A stretch of 50,570 nucleotides of DNA from JANMDN01 sp031376285 (GTDB lineage Bacteria; Actinomycetota; Thermoleophilia; Miltoncostaeales; Miltoncostaeaceae), in contig JANMDN010000088.1 of the NCBI GenBank assembly GCA_031376285.1, positions 1 through 50,570 on the forward strand, written 5' to 3'. A program made the translations under genes and the position numbers. This document shows, piece by piece, positions 30,068-38,001 of the stretch; position 1 is the first letter of the stretch, and every line of letters starts with the position of its first letter. The notes under the pieces were generated by a model. It was not told the origin of the DNA. It saw only the letters and a list, made by a program, of their open reading frames with translations, and ran no database searches.

Positions 30068-32104
30068 ATGGCTGCAGGCAACGCGATGGATAGTCTGCTG
30101 CTACGCATGAACTCGGCCTTCGACGTCCCTGCCCTCGCGCCGCTTCCTGCCGGCGACACGGCCGCGCTGCGGGTCGTGACGCGGGTCGCCAATTGGCTTG
30201 ACCGCTACTCCCGCGGACTGGTTCGGTTTGCGCTCTTCGGCGCCGTCCTGGCGGCGCTCGTCACGTTCCTGACCGTTCTCGTGGACGTCTTCTCCCTCTT
30301 TGTCCTGGGCGTGTCCCTTCCTGGGGCAGAGGAGCTCTCGAGCTACGCGTTTCTCTGGGCGATCTGGTTTGGCGTCTCGATCGCCGTTCGGCGAGGCGCG
30401 GTGACCGTGATCAGTTTCGTCAGCGCGCGCGGACCGATTTGGTGGCAGCGCTCCCTTCAGGCGTTCTCGGGGCTCGCTCTGGGAGTGCTCCTTGCCTACT
30501 GCATCGTTCAATCGACGCGGTACGCAACCGGGGAGGAGTCGCTGCAGTCGTATTCGGCAGCACTTTCCATCAGAAAGGTCTATCCGATCGCCTCCATGGT
30601 GGTCGGGTACTACCTCATCAGCGCCCACTACCTCGCCTACGTGGCAAACGCGACGGCCCGGCTCGTGGCTGGCGGCCGCCGGTCACTGCGGGTTGTGGCG
30701 TCGGCGCTTTCCGGGGGGCTCATCATCGCGGGGGTGACCTGGGCGATCTGCGCCGGGCTCTTTGCGGTTGGCGCCGCCAAGCTGTTGGTGCTGGGGGTGA
30801 TCTTTGTGATCTTGACCCTCGCTGGGACCCCGGTCGTCTTCATGCTCTCAATCGTCGGGATTTTGTCGACCAAGTCGTTTCTCGGGTTGACCTTCTACCC
30901 GAACCCGGACGAGATCTTCCCGTTTCGCCAGACCCAAAACGGCATGGGTCTCAAGGGCGCGACTGAGCTGATCGTCATCTTGATGTTCCTCATCGTGGCC
31001 GAGGTCATGAACCAGAGCGGCATGAGCGACCGACTGATCCGCTTTGCGATCTCGCTCGTCGGGCACCTACGCGGCGGAACGGCCTACGTCTGCCAGCTCA
31101 CGTCGATGCTCGTTTCGGGCATTTCTGGCTCCGCGCAGGCCGATGCGGCGATCATGACCCCGCTCCTTGTCCCGGCAATGGAAAAGGACGGCTACCCGCG
31201 TGATGTGGCTGCCGCGGTGGTGACCGGTGCCTCCATCAAGGGTGCGATCGGTCCGCTCTCGCTGATGTTCTTTGTGTACCCCGTCTATGTCGAAGGCGAG
31301 GGCGTGAGCGCCTCGGTTGACCAGCTGCTGCTGTCCGGGGTAAGCGCGGAGTTCCTCCTCTTTTTCTTCCAGGCGCTCACGATCTACTGGGTCGTACGCA
31401 GGCGTGGCTTCTTCCAGAAGCGACCGTTTGCCGGGGTCCCGGCCGTGGCCAGAGCCACCGGATCGGCACTGCCGATCCTCGCGATTCCCGCGATCATCCT
31501 CGGCGGAATTCTGACCGGAGTGTTTACCGCTCCGCAGGCGGCGTCGGTTGCGCTCTTTGTGACGTTTCTTCTCGCGTTCTTCTGGTACTCGACGCTCACA
31601 ATCCGAGACGTCCCGAGGGTCGTCGGCCTGGCGTGCGTCGAGACCGGGGTCGTGATGCTCCTGCTCGGCGACTCAGCAATCCTGGCCGGAACCCTGCAAA
31701 ACAATGGTTTTGGTCAGCAGTTCAGCGACTTTCTGACCGGTCTCACTGACAACAAGTACGTCTTCTTGCTGGTGATCAACGTGCTCCTCTTGCTTGTGGG
31801 CATGTTCATCGAACCGCTCCCGGCCCTTGCGATCCTGGCTCCCTTCATCGCGCCGATCGCGGTCCTTGTCTACGGAATCGATCCGGTCCACATCGGCCTG
31901 ATCATGGTCTTCAACCTTGTCCTTGCGCTCATCCACCCGCCGATCGGGCTGGTCCTCTTTCTCGTGTCGAGTATCGCGAAGGTCCGAATCGAGCGACTCT
32001 CGGTTACGGTGCTGCCGTGGCTTGCGGTGAGCATCCTGGTGCTCCTACTCATCACCTACCTGCCCACCAGTGCTGTGCTGTGGCTTTCACACCTCCTCCA
32101 GTAA
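30068..32104 (+). CDS. TRAP transporter fused permease (DctQ-DctM)
   Basis: 678 aa, membrane protein with about 15-16 hydrophobic segments. The N-terminal DctQ-like part (about 40-200) has four helices; the DctM-like part follows, with GIAxG-type loops (VSGISGSAQADAAIMTPLLVPAMEKDGYP, about 350-378) and the C-terminal scaffold FIEPLPALAILAPFIAPIAVLVYGIDPVHIGLIMVFNLVLALIHPPIGLVLF. It takes up organic acids driven by a sodium/proton gradient with a periplasmic DctP protein, which is absent here. The start is uncertain (ATG 30068, 30086 or 30107). Confidence 0.9.
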   Translation: MAAGNAMDSLLLRMNSAFDVPALAPLPAGDTAALRVVTRVANWLDRYSRGLVRFALFGAVLAALVTFLTVLVDVFSLFVLGVSLPGAEELSSYAFLWAIWFGVSIAVRRGAVTVISFVSARGPIWWQRSLQAFSGLALGVLLAYCIVQSTRYATGEESLQSYSAALSIRKVYPIASMVVGYYLISAHYLAYVANATARLVAGGRRSLRVVASALSGGLIIAGVTWAICAGLFAVGAAKLLVLGVIFVILTLAGTPVVFMLSIVGILSTKSFLGLTFYPNPDEIFPFRQTQNGMGLKGATELIVILMFLIVAEVMNQSGMSDRLIRFAISLVGHLRGGTAYVCQLTSMLVSGISGSAQADAAIMTPLLVPAMEKDGYPRDVAAAVVTGASIKGAIGPLSLMFFVYPVYVEGEGVSASVDQLLLSGVSAEFLLFFFQALTIYWVVRRRGFFQKRPFAGVPAVARATGSALPILAIPAIILGGILTGVFTAPQAASVALFVTFLLAFFWYSTLTIRDVPRVVGLACVETGVVMLLLGDSAILAGTLQNNGFGQQFSDFLTGLTDNKYVFLLVINVLLLLVGMFIEPLPALAILAPFIAPIAVLVYGIDPVHIGLIMVFNLVLALIHPPIGLVLFLVSSIAKVRIERLSVTVLPWLAVSILVLLLITYLPTSAVLWLSHLLQ

Positions 32105-32153
32105 GGATGCGCAAGATGTGTTGCGCTGCATGTCTGCATGAAGAAGGGCACCG

Positions 32154-33077
32154 ATGATCTGTGTGCTGACCGGAGGCACGGGTGGATCGAAGATGGTCGA
32201 TGGCCTCGCTCAGGTTGTCGGGCAACCCAATCTGACCGCGATTGTCAACACCGCCGACGACGACGACTTCTACGGGCTGCGAGTCTGCCCGGACCTCGAC
32301 ATCTGTACGTACGCCCTCGCCGGGGTCGTCGGCGAACGCGGCTGGGGCTACGGGGGAGACACATTTCGCTGCCTCGAGGGCCTTGCGACGTACGGGCAGC
32401 CATCGTGGTTTGGGCTGGGCGACCGAGACCTCGCTACCCATCTGCATCGAACGGTCATGCTCGCCGCGGGGAGAACTCTGGCGGAGGTAAGCGCCGACAT
32501 CTGCGCGAGGCTCGGCGTGCAGACCACGCTCCTGCCGATGACAAACCAACCGGTGCGTACGCGGATCACCACCGCGGAAGGAACGCGGAGCTTCGAGGAG
32601 TACCTCGTCAAACACGGAGCGCGTGAGGAAATCCTGACGATCGCCCTCGACGGGATCGAGGCCGCCCGTCCGACCCCCGGTCTCATGGATGCGATTGCGA
32701 CGGCCGAGACCATCGTGATCGCACCGTCGAGCCCAGTCGTCTCGATCGGAACGATCCTGGCGGTAGCTGGGGTCCGCGACGCCCTTGTCAAGCGGCGAGA
32801 GCGTGTCGTGGGGGTGAGCCCGATCGTCGGTCGTGCACCGGTTGAGGGGCCGGGCCACAAGTTCCTCGCCGCGATCGGGGAGACCGAGTGCCGCGCCCGG
32901 ACCCTTGCGCGCATGTACCGCGACATCTGCGCGACGTTTCTGATCGACACCGCCGACGAGGATCAAGCGGACGCTGTCGCCGCGCTCGGCGTACGGCCCG
33001 TCGTCTGCGACATCCTCATGCCGGACCGCTCGCGACGTTCGGCGCTTGCCGAACAGGTCCTAGCGGCGGCCCAATGA
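32154..33077 (+). CDS. cofD: 2-phospho-L-lactate (or EPPG) transferase of F420 biosynthesis
   Basis: 307 aa (cofD = fbiA). It joins the phospho-lactyl or phosphoenolpyruvyl unit to the deazaflavin Fo, giving F420-0 or dehydro-F420-0. N-terminal nucleotide motif GGTGGSK (7-13), NTADDDDFYGLRVCPDLD (about 32-49) and IVIAPSSPVVSIGTIL in the centre are characteristic. AGAAGGG lies five bases ahead of ATG 32154. It is the first of three overlapping F420 genes (ATGA with cofC). It follows the TRAP permease with a 49-bp gap. Confidence 0.93.
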   Translation: MICVLTGGTGGSKMVDGLAQVVGQPNLTAIVNTADDDDFYGLRVCPDLDICTYALAGVVGERGWGYGGDTFRCLEGLATYGQPSWFGLGDRDLATHLHRTVMLAAGRTLAEVSADICARLGVQTTLLPMTNQPVRTRITTAEGTRSFEEYLVKHGAREEILTIALDGIEAARPTPGLMDAIATAETIVIAPSSPVVSIGTILAVAGVRDALVKRRERVVGVSPIVGRAPVEGPGHKFLAAIGETECRARTLARMYRDICATFLIDTADEDQADAVAALGVRPVVCDILMPDRSRRSALAEQVLAAAQ

Positions 33078-33730
33078 GGCTCGCGGCGCTCATCCCGGTC
33101 AAGCCGTTCGACAAGGCGTTGATGCGCCTTGCGGGTCTCCTCAGTGCTCGGGTTCGCCATGACCTCCAGGCAGCGATGCTCACCGACATCCTCGCGTGTT
33201 GTCGCCGCGTTTCGCAGATCGAGTACACCATCGTCGTGACGAGTGACCCCGAGGCGGCCGAGATCGCGACCGCGCAAGGCGCGAAGGTAATCGCCGATCA
33301 CAGCCCCCCCAAGGGAATCAACGCGGCCGTTTCGCGCGGTCTCGAGACGCTCTCAAGCCCGGCGCTCGTGCTGATGGCAGACCTTGCCGGGGCGCGCCCG
33401 TCCGACATCGAGTTTGTCCTCGCAAACGCCCTTCCATCGCCCGGGGCGACGCTCGTGCGTTCGCTTGATCGAACCGGGACCAACGTGATGCTGCTGAGTC
33501 CTCCGGGGGTCATCGAGCCGCATCTCGGCCCGGGCTCGCTTCGGCGTCACCTCGACCAAGCTGAGCGCCAAGGTGTGGTGGTACGGGTGCTCGACCGACC
33601 GGCCCTCAGCCTGGATGTCGATACCCCCGCGGACCTGGCGGTCTTTCTGCAGAACCCTGTGGACGGCGCAACGCGACGGGTTCTTACGGATGCGGCGGTT
33701 GCGGGGGCCCTGTCGGCGACGACGACGTGA
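33074..33730 (+). CDS. cofC: 2-phospho-L-lactate/PEP guanylyltransferase of F420 biosynthesis
   Basis: 218 aa from ATG 33074, overlapping cofD by 4 bp (cofC = fbiD). It transfers GMP to phospholactate or phosphoenolpyruvate to make the CofD substrate. The nucleotidyltransferase fold is seen from AALIPVKPFDKALMRLAG (4-21), VVTSDPEA, GINAAVSRGL and LVLMADLAG (the metal-binding aspartate in the DLA position). The usual second lysine run of the N-terminal loop is modified (KALMR). It overlaps cofE by 4 bp. Confidence 0.9.
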   Translation: MRLAALIPVKPFDKALMRLAGLLSARVRHDLQAAMLTDILACCRRVSQIEYTIVVTSDPEAAEIATAQGAKVIADHSPPKGINAAVSRGLETLSSPALVLMADLAGARPSDIEFVLANALPSPGATLVRSLDRTGTNVMLLSPPGVIEPHLGPGSLRRHLDQAERQGVVVRVLDRPALSLDVDTPADLAVFLQNPVDGATRRVLTDAAVAGALSATTT

Positions 33731-34464
33731 GGATCTGGCCGCTCCCAGCATTCCCCGAGATCCGGGCCGGTGATGACCTCCCCGCGATGATCGCGGCGAC
33801 CTGTACCGCAAGTGGCGTCCTGGCTGGCGACGTGCTCTGCATCGCGCAGAAGGTCGTGAGCAAGGCCGAGCACCGCACGATCAATCTCAGTCAGGTGCAA
33901 CCGGGAACCGCCGCCCGCGAGCTTGCTGAGGCGACCGGGAAGGACCCCGCGCTTTGCGAGCTGATCCTCACCGAGTCTGCCCGGATCGTCCGTATTCGCC
34001 GGAGCCTCGTCATCTGCGAGACCCATCACGGGCTTGTTTGCGCAAACGCCGGCATCGACGCCTCGAACGTGCCGGCGGGTCATGTCGTTCTCCTGCCGCG
34101 CGACCCCGACGCCTCGGCGAGGCGCATTCAAACGGCGGTATCGGCCGCGGTCGGTGGGCGTATCGGGGTCGTGATCACCGACACCCACGGCCGGGCGTTT
34201 CGCAAAGGGCTCGTGAACGTCGCGATTGGCGTTGCCGGGTTTCGGCCGGTGATCGACCACCGGGGTGAGCACGACCGCGAGGGCAAAACCCTGGTTGCAA
34301 CCGATCAGGCGATCGCCGACGAACTGGCCGCAGCCTCCGGGATCTACATGCAGAAGGCCTCAGGCACGCCGGTTGTCTGCTGCTCCGGGGTTACGACGCT
34401 CCCGGCGCCGGGAGCGCTCTCAGATCTCGTGCGCGATCCGGAGCACGACCTCTTCCGGGGTTAG
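33727..34464 (+). CDS. cofE: F420-0:gamma-glutamyl ligase, single-domain
   Basis: 245 aa from GTG 33727. It adds glutamates to F420-0 with GTP. Family features are LCIAQKVVSKAEHRTINLSQ (about 37-56), HHGLVCANAGIDASNVPAGHVVLLPRDPDASARRI (about 100-134), VVITDTHGRAFRKG (about 150-163) and IADELAAASG. In mycobacteria this domain is fused in FbiB to a C-terminal nitroreductase-like domain that reduces dehydro-F420; that part is missing here. The last gene of the cofD-cofC-cofE operon, convergent with the Fic gene (4-bp overlap of stops). Confidence 0.92.
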   Translation: MRIWPLPAFPEIRAGDDLPAMIAATCTASGVLAGDVLCIAQKVVSKAEHRTINLSQVQPGTAARELAEATGKDPALCELILTESARIVRIRRSLVICETHHGLVCANAGIDASNVPAGHVVLLPRDPDASARRIQTAVSAAVGGRIGVVITDTHGRAFRKGLVNVAIGVAGFRPVIDHRGEHDREGKTLVATDQAIADELAAASGIYMQKASGTPVVCCSGVTTLPAPGALSDLVRDPEHDLFRG

Positions 34465-35621
34465 CCGCTCGCGAGTCGGGTTGCGAGCGCGCCGACGATC
34501 TCGAGCCGCGCGGTGTCAGTGTGACCAGAGAGTGGGCCTAGGCCAAGCTCGCTCGCAACCAGTGGATAGAGGCCTGGCCCAGGGAGGTAGCGTCGACCGC
34601 GGCGCTCGCCGACGCCCGTGACTAGGCCGGCGGCCATCGCTCGTGCGAGATCATTGGTCGCAGAGGCCGCGCTGACTTCGGCAACCAGGCGATAGTAGCC
34701 AGCGCTGACCTCTCGTCCGAAGAATGTTTCCCACACGGCACTGGCAAGGCGTTCCGGGAGACGCTTCTCCCCGAGGAGGTTCTCAATCGCGTTCCAGATC
34801 TGGCCCTCGGCCCGTTGGCGAAGGTCGAGTGCACGCACCTGTGAAAGCTGGGCTCGGACGTGGACGTCAAGAAAGGGTGTGACGTCGCACCCGCCGTCAA
34901 ACGTCTCGCCAAGGCACCTGAATGCGCCGTAGTAGTCCGGAAGATGCCTACCCCACCACTCTTCGAGAGACGTGAACTCAGGCAGACGAAATCCGCCCCG
35001 GTACATGGCCGCGCTCGCAAGTACGCGGGAGGTGCGGCCGTTCCCGTCAGGGAAGGGGTGGACCGCGGCAACGGCGACGTGGAGCCACGCGCTTCGGATT
35101 GCGGGGTGAGCGCGCAGCCCGGACATCCTTCGAAGTGCCCGATCAAGAAGGAGAGGTAACTGTTTTGGCGGAGGTGGGCGGAAAATCTCCCGGCCAGACT
35201 GGTGATCGACGATGAAGACCTGTCCTTCGCGCAGGTGCCCTGCTCCCAGCGAGAATCGTCCACCGAGGACGCGGTCATGGAGGTTCGCGACGAGGCTGCG
35301 GTCCCAATAGAACGTCTCGTCGTCGGTTTGGCGAAGCACAAACCCCATCGCCTCGCGGTATCCGAGCACGAGCGCACGGTCCTCATCGCTGACACTCGGG
35401 GTGGCCGCACCCGCGAGGATGCGACGGACCTCATCGACTGTGACGGGGACCTGTTCCATGATCGTCGACGCCGCGATCTGCTCGGTTTCGAGGTCGCGGC
35501 GAAGTTGACCGATCCAGCTACGCGGAAGCGCTCCGCGCTGATCGAGACGTCGCTTCCACTCGTCAATCTCCGCGCATTCCTCTGCAAGAGCGGCGTCGTC
35601 GAACGGCAACAGCACAGCCAT
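34461..35621 (-). CDS. Fic-domain protein (AMP transferase) with inhibitory helix
   Basis: 386 aa from ATG 35621 (GTG 35639 is an alternative). The Fic motif HPFPDGNGRTSR (188-199) is complete, so AMP or another nucleotide transfer onto a target hydroxyl is expected. An N-terminal SxxxE motif (S52, E56, in AASTIMEQV) matches the inhibitory helix of class II Fic proteins, keeping it inactive in cis. The C-terminal ~120 residues form a winged-helix-like DUF4172/DUF977-type tail (SAASATNDLARAMAAGLVTGVGERRGRRY). The target is unknown. It stands alone, facing the F420 genes. Confidence 0.88.
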   Translation of the reverse strand: MAVLLPFDDAALAEECAEIDEWKRRLDQRGALPRSWIGQLRRDLETEQIAASTIMEQVPVTVDEVRRILAGAATPSVSDEDRALVLGYREAMGFVLRQTDDETFYWDRSLVANLHDRVLGGRFSLGAGHLREGQVFIVDHQSGREIFRPPPPKQLPLLLDRALRRMSGLRAHPAIRSAWLHVAVAAVHPFPDGNGRTSRVLASAAMYRGGFRLPEFTSLEEWWGRHLPDYYGAFRCLGETFDGGCDVTPFLDVHVRAQLSQVRALDLRQRAEGQIWNAIENLLGEKRLPERLASAVWETFFGREVSAGYYRLVAEVSAASATNDLARAMAAGLVTGVGERRGRRYLPGPGLYPLVASELGLGPLSGHTDTARLEIVGALATRLASG

Positions 35622-35695
35622 GCCGGGGATTCTATCCACTAATTCCTAGGGAATAGAGGTTTCTTTACCGGTTTCGCACTCGATATGGTTCCGGG

Positions 35696-37102
35696 GTGCA
35701 GATCGGCGACGCAGAACGGCCACTTCGGGTTGCCATCATTGGTTCGGGGCCGTCGGGCTTCTACGCCGCAGAGCATCTCCAGCAGTCCGGACTCGCCGTC
35801 GAGATCGACATGTACGACCGCCTTCCAACCCCGTTTGGCCTTGTGCGGGGAGGAGTCGCGCCGGACCACGACAAGATCAAATCGGTCACCCGGATCTACG
35901 ACAAGATTGCCGACAGGGACAGCTTCCGCTTCTTCGGAAACGTCGAGTTTGGCCGCGACGTCGACCATGACGACCTGCGCGACCTCTACCACGCGGTGAT
36001 CTACGCCACCGGTTCACGCAAGTCTCGGAGGCTCGGGATCGCGGGTGAGGATCTCGTCGGCAGCCATCCCGCTCCGGCGTTTGTGGGCTGGTATAACGGC
36101 CACCCGGATTTCGTTCGCTGGAGCTTTGACCTCTCGTGTGAGCGCGCGATCATTGTCGGCGTCGGAAACGTCGCGATGGATGTCGCCCGGATCCTCGCGC
36201 AGTCGCCTGAGGCGCTTGCAACGACCGACATCGCCGAGCACGCACTCGACGCGCTTCGTGCGAGCACGATTCGCCACGTCCTCGTGATCGGTCGCCGCGG
36301 CCCCGCGCAGTCGGCGTTTACTCCGAAGGAACTCAAGGAGCTCGGCGCGCTCGAGGGCGTCGACATCGTCGTCGACCCGGCAGAGCTTCTCCTTGACCCG
36401 GCAAGCGCCGCCGAGGTGGAGACGTCTGATCGGGCGCGAAAAAACCTCGAACTCCTCACGGCCTACGGCGCGCGTCCTCGCTCGGGTGCCGAGCGCGTAA
36501 TCGAGTTTCGGTTCCTCCGCTCACCGGTCGAAATCGTTGGGAACGGTTCGGTCACCGGGGTTCGTCTTGAGCGCAACGAGCTCGTCACCTCAGGTGACGG
36601 GTCACTTCGTACGAAGGCGACGGGGGAGACCGAGATCATCGACTGCGGCCTTGTGCTCCGTGCAGTCGGCTACCTCGGCGCGGCACTCCCGGGTGTGCCG
36701 TTCGAGGCGCGCGCGGGCGTGATTCCAAACGTCGCTGGACGGATCGTCGACCGGGGCGAGCAGGTCACCGGGGAGTACGTCGCCGGGTGGATCAAGCGCG
36801 GCCCGACGGGGATCATCGGGACCAACAAGCCCGACGCTGCCGAAACGGTGGAGTCGCTGATCGCCGATGCCCGCGCGGGCAAGGTCTGGGAGCCGACGGC
36901 CGCGACACGGCCCGAGGCCGAGGCACGTCTCTGGCACAACCGCCCGGCCCACACGACCTACGCCGACTGGCAGCTCCTCGATGAGATGGAAAAGCGCCGC
37001 GGCGAGGCAGTTGGTGCCCCTCGACGGAAGTTCACCCGTGTGAGCGACATGCTCGACGCGTTGGCGGAAGCCAAAGAGGGAGCGAGCCGACCAGCTCGTT
37101 AG
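35696..37102 (+). CDS. fprA: Ferredoxin/ferredoxin-NADP(+) reductase (FprA-type)
   Basis: 468 aa from GTG 35696. FAD site GSGPSGFYAAEHL (16-28), YDRLPTPFGLVRGGVAPDHDKIK (41-63) typical of adrenodoxin reductase-type enzymes, NADP site VGVGNVAMDVARIL (about 157-170) with RRGP following, and C-terminal GWIKRGPTGIIGTNK. It moves electrons between NADPH and ferredoxin, serving cytochrome P450s or other ferredoxin-dependent enzymes. No ferredoxin or P450 is encoded in the window. It overlaps the convergent VapC gene by 4 bp. Confidence 0.92.
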   Translation: MQIGDAERPLRVAIIGSGPSGFYAAEHLQQSGLAVEIDMYDRLPTPFGLVRGGVAPDHDKIKSVTRIYDKIADRDSFRFFGNVEFGRDVDHDDLRDLYHAVIYATGSRKSRRLGIAGEDLVGSHPAPAFVGWYNGHPDFVRWSFDLSCERAIIVGVGNVAMDVARILAQSPEALATTDIAEHALDALRASTIRHVLVIGRRGPAQSAFTPKELKELGALEGVDIVVDPAELLLDPASAAEVETSDRARKNLELLTAYGARPRSGAERVIEFRFLRSPVEIVGNGSVTGVRLERNELVTSGDGSLRTKATGETEIIDCGLVLRAVGYLGAALPGVPFEARAGVIPNVAGRIVDRGEQVTGEYVAGWIKRGPTGIIGTNKPDAAETVESLIADARAGKVWEPTAATRPEAEARLWHNRPAHTTYADWQLLDEMEKRRGEAVGAPRRKFTRVSDMLDALAEAKEGASRPAR

Positions 37103-37533
37103 TTCACGGATACGTCGACAAGAAGCGCTTCGACACCAATCGCCGCATAGGTGGAGAGCGCTCGTCGGTCGCGCGTGATGAGAGGAAGACCGGCAGCGGC
37201 GGCAGCCGCGCCAACCAGTGCGTCGTAGAGCGCGCCACCGGAGACTCCGGCCGCGCAGGCACGGTTGATCGCCACTTCCTGCTCGGAAGGGGTCAGCCAG
37301 CGCCGCGTAACGAACGATTCCTGAACGAGGCGCCACGCTGTCGAGGCTTCAAGCCGATTCGCTCCGGGAAGTCGAGACAAGACCGAGCAAGTCTCGATGA
37401 CCGCATGACCGGCGATGCCCACCGTGTGCCCGGCGACTGCATCCAGAGCTGCGAAGTGATACTCACTGCCCTGGAGAAGGAGGGCGACCGCGACACTCGT
37501 GTCGACGAGCGCGCTAGCGGCGACCGGCGTCAC
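37099..37533 (-). CDS. vapC: PIN-domain toxin, VapC family
   Basis: 144 aa from GTG 37533. PIN-type acidic residues are seen in LVDTSVAVALLL (D11), VIETCSVLSRL (E47), ALYDALVGAAA (D124) and LITRDRRAL (D141). These give an RNase that cuts tRNA or rRNA. The start overlaps the antitoxin stop by 20 bp. It ends convergent with the FprA gene. Confidence 0.85.
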   Translation of the reverse strand: MTPVAASALVDTSVAVALLLQGSEYHFAALDAVAGHTVGIAGHAVIETCSVLSRLPGANRLEASTAWRLVQESFVTRRWLTPSEQEVAINRACAAGVSGGALYDALVGAAAAAAGLPLITRDRRALSTYAAIGVEALLVDVSVN

Positions 37534-37759
37534 GCAACTCGAGAATCGTCGCCTCTGAGATGATCGTGTCGTCCCGTTGGACGGCGACGAGGAACTGGCC
37601 TTTTCGAACCAGCTGAGGTTCCTCGCGCTCGGGAAGTTTCAGCGCGAGACCGTCATGGGTTTCGACGACCTCGAAGCGTGTCCCTGGTTGCAGGCCCATC
37701 GAATCTCGCAACCGTTTTGGGATGAGGACGCGCCCCAACTGATCGATGGAGGTGTTCAT
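37514..37759 (-). CDS. vapB: AbrB/MazE-type antitoxin of the VapC toxin
   Basis: 81 aa from ATG 37759, with AGAGG two bases upstream; the longer frame is less likely. The SpoVT/AbrB swapped-hairpin domain is seen in SIDQLGRVLIPKRLRDSMGLQPGTRFEVVE (3-32). The C-terminus should bind and block VapC. Expression is probably autoregulated through the region at 37760-37800. Confidence 0.85.
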   Translation of the reverse strand: MNTSIDQLGRVLIPKRLRDSMGLQPGTRFEVVETHDGLALKLPEREEPQLVRKGQFLVAVQRDDTIISEATILELRDAGRR

Positions 37760-37827
37760 GGCCTCTAATTTACCAGTGATTTGGTTTCTTACTGGCAAAA
37801 ATGTCCAGCTCGTCCTACGCTGGTCAC

Positions 37828-38001
37828 ATGGGCGATCCGAAGGAGAACGCTTCTGTCGAGCCGATGACCCGAGAAGAAGGACTGGCGCTCAGGGGTATCG
37901 GTTGGGGAGATGGGGAGGAGGATGACCTCCTCATCTGGGGGGCAGATCCGATCCTCGTCGCCTTGCTTACTTCGTGGAGCCGACGAGGCCCGGGCGGATG
38001 A
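37828..38001 (+). CDS. Possible small VapB-like fragment
   Basis: 57 aa from ATG 37828. The centre MTREEGLALRGIGWGDGEEDD recalls the C-terminal tail seen in some VapB antitoxins (R-G-x-G-W-x-G-D). No DNA-binding domain precedes it and it overlaps the fbiC 3' end by 35 bp. It may be a relic of another antitoxin. Confidence 0.25.
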   Translation: MGDPKENASVEPMTREEGLALRGIGWGDGEEDDLLIWGADPILVALLTSWSRRGPGG

